This document shows positions 7,189 to 10,613 of a stretch of DNA of 10,613 nucleotides, piece after piece (the first letter of the stretch is position 1; every line of letters begins with the position of its first letter). The notes beneath the pieces were generated by a model, which worked only from the letters and a program-made list of their open reading frames with translations, did no database searches and had not been told where the DNA came from. The DNA is from Candidatus Methanovirga basalitermitum (GTDB taxonomy: Archaea > Methanobacteriota > Methanobacteria > Methanobacteriales > Methanobacteriaceae): positions 1 to 10,613 of the forward strand of contig JAISZW010000080.1 of assembly GCA_031284445.1 (NCBI GenBank), in the 5' to 3' direction. The position numbers and the translations under genes were made by a program.

Positions 7189-8649
7189 TTATCTATTTAA
7201 ATCTTTGTATTTACATACCTCTAACATATTATATTGATTATCTAATATTGATTGGTAAAAACTCCAAACTTTTTGTTCATTCTGATTTATGGCTTTTACA
7301 TTGTTAATATCACCATAATATGTATAGAACTTATTTTGATAATCATAATATTTTTGAGGAGCTCTAAGACCATACATATTGTATGTCTCTATAATATCAT
7401 CATATACTTTACAAGCTACCATATATTTGCTACGTACTTCTTCGAGATCACCATAATTAAATATTCTACCATATTCATCAGCTGTTAAATTATCTAAATT
7501 TTCTTTATAGTTATCTATTTCATTATTATATGCAAATAATTGTTCTTCTGTTGGTTTGGTTGGATCCATGACTCCATTATCAACTTCAGTTCTATAAGAT
7601 TTCTCAGATGAAATATCCCAAGTCATTTGGTCGGCTTTATTATATTCAACATCTAAATAATATTTTTGCCATGCGATGTTTTGTTTTAAACAATCCAATC
7701 CGTAAAGTGCCCAATCAAGACTGGATTTAATATAAGTTCCGACTTCAGGAACATTACCAGCTACCAATATAGCTGCTTTCATAGCTAATTGAATATCACC
7801 CAATTCCAATAATACTTTTTCAATGTTAGAAGATGTCGGTTTAATGTAATGCTTAATAGTCTGATATTTTATATTCATGATTTCAAGATCATCATTAGAT
7901 ACATCAAAGAATTTAGGCCAATAACAACCACCATACTTAGATACATCTTTACCTCTCTTTTTACCAATAATAAGATTATGCACATAAGATTCTTCAGCTT
8001 GTCTCTTATAAGACACCATTTGAAAATCAAACTTCATCTTAATATTATTAACTATCTGATAACATTTAGATAGTAGTTTAAAAACCTCACCAATATCTGC
8101 ATTACTACCAAAATCAATATTCCATTCATCACTATCCTTATTAATTTGTGAAATATCCATTCCATTTAATGATACATATTGACTGTTACGAACCATTAAA
8201 ATAAATATGGCTTCTTGATCTATACTCATTGATGAACAATTAGTTAGAAATTGTGTTGGCCAGACAACATCTTCAGGATCATATAATATTGTAGGTTTAT
8301 AAATTTCATCATGTAAATTATATTTAAAAATAGATTTAATATTACGATACCCTGAAGGTTGTCCTTCACTAATAATGAACCTACATGATTGTATATCATT
8401 AATATCGCCATCAATGATCATATAGCTTGGTTTATTTCCTTTAGTTAAATATTGCATGGTTTCATTGAATGATAATGAAGTATCAATATTCGTATTTGAA
8501 ATATTTGTACTCAAATCATGATTTTTTATAGTATTTGTGCTATTTATATTCGAATGTCTAAAATCATTATTAACCATTCTTGCATTTATTGGAGCTACTA
8601 ATAAACTTACTATTAATAGTAAACCTATTATTTTAAAACTATTTTTCAC
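7189..8649 (-). CDS. Exported protein of unknown function (cassette A)
   Basis: I do not recognise the family. From the GTG at 8649 the protein has 486 residues and opens with a classic signal peptide (KNSFKIIGLLLIVSLLVAPINA, cleavage plausible after the last Ala). An Asn/Ser/Thr-rich linker follows, then a mixed alpha/beta body. The second half is rich in Tyr, Asn, Asp and Lys and looks largely helical; there is no second membrane segment or wall anchor, so it is probably secreted or surface-associated. Four of its five cysteines lie in the N-terminal half of the mature chain. Start choice: GGTGA at 8655-8659 is 5 nt before the GTG, whereas the in-frame ATG at 8661 has no ribosome binding site and would overlap the micro-ORF by 11 nt. 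The GTG begins 1 nt after that micro-ORF's stop, which suggests translational coupling. Confidence 0.72.
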   Translation of the reverse strand: MKNSFKIIGLLLIVSLLVAPINARMVNNDFRHSNINSTNTIKNHDLSTNISNTNIDTSLSFNETMQYLTKGNKPSYMIIDGDINDIQSCRFIISEGQPSGYRNIKSIFKYNLHDEIYKPTILYDPEDVVWPTQFLTNCSSMSIDQEAIFILMVRNSQYVSLNGMDISQINKDSDEWNIDFGSNADIGEVFKLLSKCYQIVNNIKMKFDFQMVSYKRQAEESYVHNLIIGKKRGKDVSKYGGCYWPKFFDVSNDDLEIMNIKYQTIKHYIKPTSSNIEKVLLELGDIQLAMKAAILVAGNVPEVGTYIKSSLDWALYGLDCLKQNIAWQKYYLDVEYNKADQMTWDISSEKSYRTEVDNGVMDPTKPTEEQLFAYNNEIDNYKENLDNLTADEYGRIFNYGDLEEVRSKYMVACKVYDDIIETYNMYGLRAPQKYYDYQNKFYTYYGDINNVKAINQNEQKVWSFYQSILDNQYNMLEVCKYKDLNR

Positions 8650-8650
8650 C

Positions 8651-8749
8651 TTATTCACCATTCAATAGTTCATTTAAGCTTAAACAATTATAATCATGTC
8701 TTAATTTAAATCTTATGCTTCTTCCAAATTTGCCTTTTATTCTTTCCAT
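8651..8749 (-). CDS. Micro-ORF A, 32-residue basic peptide, paralogue of B and C
   Basis: This is a small ORF below usual gene-calling limits. The ATG is preceded by GAGGT 7 nt away. The peptide contains F-G-R-S-I-R-F-K-L-R-H-D-Y (8-20) and CLSL (22-25), is strongly basic in its first 18 residues and has one Cys. It shares 20 of the first 25 residues with micro-ORF B. Of those 20 matching codons 11 differ synonymously (for example S24 is AGC here and TCA in B), as expected for selection on the peptide. Its stop codon lies 1 nt before the GTG of the exported-protein gene, and its last codons contain that gene's GGTGA ribosome binding site. Function is unknown; a coupled small regulator, a leader peptide or a co-produced peptide are all possible. 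Confidence 0.75.
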   Translation of the reverse strand: MERIKGKFGRSIRFKLRHDYNCLSLNELLNGE

Positions 8750-8807
8750 ATTCTAAACCTCTATTTTTTTTTATTCTAATTTTAATAATGGTTAAAAAAT
8801 ATTCTGT

Positions 8808-8902
8808 GAATATTTTATATAAACCAGAATATTTTATATAAAACAGAATATTTTATATAAACCAGAATATTTTATATAAACCAGAATATTTTATATAAAC
8901 CA
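8808..8902 (-). repeat. Five tandem 19-bp repeats, each with a TATA box
   Basis: The unit, read on the plus strand as GAATATTTTATATAAACCA, occurs five times head to tail at 8808, 8827, 8846, 8865 and 8884. Only copy 2 differs, by one base (AACA for ACCA). On the minus strand every unit reads TGGTTTATATAAAATATTC and so contains a perfect TTTATATA box A. The array lies between the end of the 196-residue gene and micro-ORF A, in the promoter position. A palindrome AATATTC/GAATATT (8798-8814) overlaps the copy nearest the gene. Confidence 0.95.
8816..8823 (-). promoter_or_regulatory. Gene-proximal box A of cassette A
   Basis: This TTTATATA, in the repeat copy nearest micro-ORF A, predicts a transcription start around 8790 and a leader of about 40 nt before the ATG at 8749. 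The four further copies upstream offer the same box at 19-bp steps, so several starts or one dominant start are possible. Confidence 0.55.
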
Positions 8903-8941
8903 AATAGGTTTGCCATTATCAACAGACCTATCTATATCTAC

Positions 8942-9532
8942 TTATATATCCCAAAACCATCCATAACCCATGCTTTTAGAATCACTAAATACACCATCAT
9001 GACCATCTATTCTTATATATGGATCATTATAGTTGGGCCAATTAGCCTTAACACTACTAAATTCTATACTATGGCTACTATAATTGGGATAACTGTATTG
9101 ATACAATACACCTTTTTGGTTTTTCCACCATGCCGTTGATGCATCAGTATAACCTATAGGAAAAGGACCAGCCCAGATATAAACTTGTGATTCACCACTA
9201 AAATAACATTCAATTTTAGTTACAGTTGTAGGAACTTTAATAGTATGCCAGTCAACATCTCCAGAACCACTATCTAATAGCTGATAAGATATTTGTTCAT
9301 TCATTATCTCTGTGGCATATATTTTATATTCGAAGTTATGGTCTCGATTACCACAGGTATTTTCATGCTCATGCTCGTAAACTTTTAAATCAAAGTTACT
9401 CACAGAATTATTTTGTATCTCATGTTCTGCATATATTCCTGCTACTTCAGGTGTAATATCTAAAGCATTAACTGGAACAGCTAACATTAAAATAATGGCT
9501 GTTAGACTCATTAATTTTAAATAGTTATTCAC
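8942..9532 (-). CDS. Exported 196-residue protein of unknown function (cassette B)
   Basis: I do not recognise the family. The GTG start gives a signal peptide (KLMSLTAIILMLAVPVNA, likely cleaved after the final Ala near residue 23). The mature protein of about 170 residues is rich in Tyr, Trp, Ser and Asn, with few predicted helices. It looks beta-rich, as in small extracellular sandwich domains; the C-terminal part has several aromatic stretches and ends GYGWFWDI. There are two Cys in the mature part (near residues 60 and 109) and no membrane anchor, so it is probably secreted. Its sequence is unrelated to the cassette A protein apart from the signal peptide. GGGG (9542-9545), 9 nt before the GTG, serves as ribosome binding site and overlaps the stop region of micro-ORF B, consistent with coupled translation. 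Confidence 0.78.
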   Translation of the reverse strand: MNNYLKLMSLTAIILMLAVPVNALDITPEVAGIYAEHEIQNNSVSNFDLKVYEHEHENTCGNRDHNFEYKIYATEIMNEQISYQLLDSGSGDVDWHTIKVPTTVTKIECYFSGESQVYIWAGPFPIGYTDASTAWWKNQKGVLYQYSYPNYSSHSIEFSSVKANWPNYNDPYIRIDGHDGVFSDSKSMGYGWFWDI

Positions 9533-9545
9533 TTAAAACAACCCC

Positions 9546-9638
9546 TTAAATAGTAGTCCCTTTCAATGAAAGACAATAATAGTCATGCCTTAAGGCAAAT
9601 CGAATACTTCTACCAAAAAATTTCTTAATTCTAATCAT
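9546..9638 (-). CDS. Micro-ORF B, 30-residue basic peptide, paralogue of A and C
   Basis: The ATG follows GGTGAT with 4 nt spacing, one of the best ribosome binding sites in the window. The peptide contains RIKKFFGRSIRFALRHDYY (3-21) and CLSL (22-25). It is basic, with an amphipathic look and one Cys, and has no signal peptide. It shares 20 of the first 25 residues with A and 11 of 25 with C (M, I, R, K, F, F, R, F, R, D, L in register). The stop codon at 9548-9546 lies 13 nt before the GTG of the 196-residue exported protein. Function unknown. The frame upstream is closed by a TAA immediately before the ATG, so this cannot be the tail of a longer protein. Confidence 0.76.
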   Translation of the reverse strand: MIRIKKFFGRSIRFALRHDYYCLSLKGTTI

Positions 9639-9674
9639 TTATATCACCATTTTATTCATTTATATCACCATTTT
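9636..9674 (-). repeat. 18-bp direct repeat duplicating the start site of micro-ORF B
   Basis: The plus-strand sequence CATTTATATCACCATTTT occurs at 9636-9653 and 9657-9674 (21-bp period). Each copy supplies GGTGATATAAATG on the minus strand, i.e. a ribosome binding site with an ATG. The upstream copy's ATG (9659) opens a six-codon frame, MNKMVI, in phase with micro-ORF B but closed by the TAA just before its ATG. Confidence 0.9.
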
Positions 9675-9696
9675 GGTTTTTTTAATTAAGTAAACA

Positions 9697-9718
9697 GAGT
9701 ACAAGTACACTTGTACTC
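9697..9718. promoter_or_regulatory. Palindrome upstream of micro-ORF B, possible operator
   Basis: GAGTACAAG (9697-9705) and CTTGTACTC (9710-9718) form a perfect 9-bp inverted repeat with a 4-bp centre. A third copy of the core, AGTACAA, lies at 9742-9748, and TACTCA/TGAGTA (9714-9719 / 9729-9734) adds a second overlapping symmetry. The site stands out in composition and lies about 60-80 bp upstream of the micro-ORF B start. A dimeric regulator binding site is a reasonable reading; no regulator gene is in the window. Confidence 0.5.
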
Positions 9719-9761
9719 AACTAATACATGAGTATTAATTCAGTACAAATAATCGTCATAA

Positions 9762-9791
9762 TTCAACCTTCAATATGAACTGATGGTTGAA
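9762..9791. repeat. Short inverted repeat between cassettes C and B
   Basis: TTCAACC (9762-9768) and GGTTGAA (9785-9791) are perfect inverted copies with a 16-nt loop. On the minus strand a pyrimidine-rich CTTTTTCTTTT precedes the stem. It could end a cassette C transcript, but no T-tract follows the stem, so this is a weak call. Confidence 0.35.
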
Positions 9792-9831
9792 AAGAAAAAG
9801 TAGCTCATGTTTTTATTGGCTGCCACAAGAA

Positions 9832-9869
9832 TATATCACCAACCATGGATTATATCACCAACCATGGAT
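9832..9869 (-). repeat. Two tandem 19-bp repeats containing GGTGATATA
   Basis: The plus-strand unit TATATCACCAACCATGGAT is repeated exactly at 9832-9850 and 9851-9869, with the start of a third copy following. On the minus strand each gives TTGGTGATATA, sharing the GGTGATATA core with the duplicated start site of micro-ORF B. The stop codon of the 83-codon frame (9852-9850) lies at the junction of the two copies. Confidence 0.9.
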
Positions 9870-10101
9870 TATATGAGCATAGGCATAAATAGATAGATAT
9901 ATGATGAAAATTAGAATAAAGTGGAAATTTAAATATCCATCCAACAAGATGGATATTAGTATTAGAAAAAGAATTTTGGGATCTGAGAAAGGACGAGTAA
10001 TTATGTGAGTTTATTTGTAGATTAAGGTTATTTAAAGTTGGTACACCATTGAAAATAAAATATGAAACATTGTTTAAAAAGAAAAGTGAATTTGTCTTCA
10101 T
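9850..10101 (-). CDS. Doubtful 83-codon frame downstream of micro-ORF C
   Basis: For it: the ATG overlaps the micro-ORF C stop (ATGA), and AAGGTG (10109-10114) sits 7 nt upstream, the same coupling seen in cassettes A and B. Against it: the product contains no Asp or Glu at all and only two Lys and one Arg in 83 residues. It is dominated by Asn, Ser, Phe, Leu and Ile, unlike every other gene here, and it lacks the signal peptide of the other two cassette proteins. A perfect 10-bp hairpin lies inside it. The coding strand is pyrimidine-rich, whereas real genes in this window are purine-rich. It is best read as a decayed or replaced downstream gene, with the start signals still intact. Confidence 0.3.
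   Translation of the reverse strand: MKTNSLFFLNNVSYFIFNGVPTLNNLNLQINSHNYSSFLRSQNSFSNTNIHLVGWIFKFPLYSNFHHISIYLCLCSYNPWLVI
9932..9957. repeat. Perfect 10-bp hairpin
   Basis: AATATCCATC (9932-9941) and GATGGATATT (9948-9957) pair perfectly around a 6-nt loop, inside the doubtful 83-codon frame. It may be a structured element of a transcript, or a scar of an insertion. No T-tract follows on either strand. Confidence 0.6.
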
Positions 10102-10205
10102 ATTAAAACACCTTCAATATAATCGGCATTCCAATGTAGAACACTAATGTCTTTCCTAATCAAAAATCTTCGTGCTTTATTGAAAAATCGTTTATTTCTT
10201 ATCAT
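10098..10205 (-). CDS. Micro-ORF C, 35-residue basic peptide, divergent paralogue of A and B
   Basis: The ATG is preceded by AGGA 8 nt away. The peptide starts MIRNKRFFNKARRFLIRKD, matching micro-ORF B at M1, I2, R3, K5, F7, F8, R13, F14, R17, D19 and L23 without gaps. It lacks the Cys and the CLSL block and has a longer tail ending EGVLI. It is rich in charged residues, as expected for a real gene, unlike the frame that follows it. The stop codon overlaps the next ATG by four bases (ATGA). Its upstream region is the 24/18-bp repeat array. It is the most diverged and least certain of the three. Confidence 0.6.
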   Translation of the reverse strand: MIRNKRFFNKARRFLIRKDISVLHWNADYIEGVLI

Positions 10206-10240
10206 AAGTTTTTTCCTAAACTTAGTATAATTAGTTTTTC

Positions 10241-10396
10241 ACTACAATTAATTTTTTATTATAGACTACAATTAATTTTTTATTATAGACTACTTTTTTA
10301 TTATAGACTACAATTAATTTTTTATTATAGACTACAATTAATTTTTTATTATAGACTACTTTTTTATTATAGACTACAATTAATTTTTTATTATAG
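10241..10396 (-). repeat. Higher-order tandem array, pattern LLS-LLS-L of 24-bp and 18-bp units
   Basis: The long unit L is ACTACAATTAATTTTTTATT followed by ATAG (24 bp); the short unit S is ACTACTTTTTTATTATAG (18 bp), which is L with an internal CAATTA-type 6-bp deletion. The order is L at 10241, L 10265, S 10289, L 10307, L 10331, S 10355, L 10373. The 66-bp LLS block itself is therefore duplicated exactly. On the minus strand every unit carries CTATAATAAAAAA, a TATA-like sequence. The array ends about 35 bp upstream of the micro-ORF C ATG, in promoter/leader position. There are no variable spacers, so this is not a CRISPR. Confidence 0.95.
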
Positions 10397-10423
10397 ATTA
10401 TAACATATAAAAGTTTCTTATAC

Positions 10424-10431
10424 TATATAAA
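10424..10431 (-). promoter_or_regulatory. Box A upstream of the cassette C repeat array
   Basis: The minus strand reads CTTTATATAGTATAAG, with a perfect TTTATATA, and a second near match TTTATATG lies at 10411-10404. If either is the promoter, the whole 156-bp repeat array would be transcribed as the leader of micro-ORF C. If the TATAATA inside the repeats is used instead, the leader is short. Confidence 0.4.
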
Positions 10432-10530
10432 GTTTCGTTTTTTTTGAGGGTGTAAATTTTTGTGGAGTTTTTCATTATAATGCTTCATTTCCCAAACAGA
10501 ACTAAATATTCCAATAAACCCTCAATTACT

Positions 10531-10613
10531 GAAAATCTTCGATTTTCATAATTACAAAAATTTAAGAAAATCATAGATTTTCTAAATTACAAAAATCTTC
10601 GATTTTTGGTAAT
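10531..10613. repeat. Three successive AAATC/GATTT hairpins at the right edge
   Basis: Small hairpins GAAAATC-TTC-GATTTTC (10531-10547), GAAAATC-ATA-GATTTTC (10566-10582) and AAAAATC-TTC-GATTTTT (10591-10607) follow each other, linked by repeated AATTACAAAAAT. The third is extended by ATTAC/GTAAT into a stem reaching the window edge. The array probably continues beyond the window. The region 10440-10530 before it has no recognisable gene, only a T8 run at 10438-10445. Confidence 0.8.

Noticed and set aside
8904..8931. ATAGGT/ACCTAT inverted repeat after the 196-residue gene as a terminator
   Set aside because: Only a 6-bp stem with a 16-nt loop and no T-tract; too weak to list as a terminator.
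9901..10008. 35-codon basic frame on the plus strand (MMKIRIKWKFKYP...) opposite the 83-codon frame
   Set aside because: Composition is gene-like, but there is no ribosome binding site and no match to the micro-ORFs; kept only as a sign that the region is disturbed.
10241..10396. CRISPR-like regular repeats
   Set aside because: Units are head to tail with no variable spacers, 18-24 bp long and A/T-rich; there are no cas genes nearby.
1..10613. tRNA or rRNA genes
   Set aside because: No cloverleaf-like GC-rich segment with a T-loop GTTCRA sequence and no ribosomal RNA sequence was seen on either strand by eye.

Overview
The window is very AT-rich, with long A/T-only intergenic runs. It carries archaeal-style signals: TTTATATA box A sequences, GGTGAT/GGAGG-type ribosome binding sites, and T-tract ends without strong stems. 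The gene content (an archaeal CitG-like protein, an archaeal-type methylthioribose-1-phosphate isomerase, a stand-alone fumarase beta subunit, a zinc-ribbon/NERD membrane protein, MacB-like ABC parts) fits a methanogen of the Methanobacteriales. Methanobrevibacter or a close relative is the best guess, inferred from protein flavour only.

Layout. Positions 1-583 are non-coding and A/T-rich, with several inverted repeats and a short patch of higher GC. At 584-1498 lies the only confident plus-strand gene, a CitG/MdcB-family protein. Everything else is on the minus strand, so in transcription order it reads from right to left. The ordinary half is, in that order: an FtsX/MacB-type permease (6780-6034), a decayed tnpB transposase fragment with a strong terminal-type hairpin (about 6007-5748), the matching ABC ATPase (5744-5094), fumarase beta subunit (5050-4556), a zinc-ribbon/NERD-like membrane protein (4289-2778) and mtnA (2723-1773). 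The last two are probably co-transcribed.

The unusual half is 7189-10613. It holds three tandem minus-strand cassettes. Each starts with a very short, well-translated-looking ORF (35, 30 and 32 codons) with a good ribosome binding site. The three peptides are homologous: two share 20 of their first 25 residues, and more than half of the matching codons differ synonymously, which points to selection on the peptide. Each small ORF abuts or overlaps the start of a larger frame in a way that suggests translational coupling. Those larger frames are unrelated to each other: a doubtful 83-codon frame (10101-9850), an exported 196-residue protein (9532-8942) and an exported protein of about 486 residues (8649-7189). 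The leaders carry tandem repeats. In two of them the repeat unit contains, or sits just beside, TATA-box sequences: a 19-bp unit five times at 8808-8902, and a 24/18-bp higher-order array at 10241-10396. I do not recognise this arrangement of a conserved micro-ORF, a variable exported protein and a repeat-rich leader; it is the strongest candidate for something undescribed here.

No tRNA, rRNA, CRISPR array or intact mobile element is visible.
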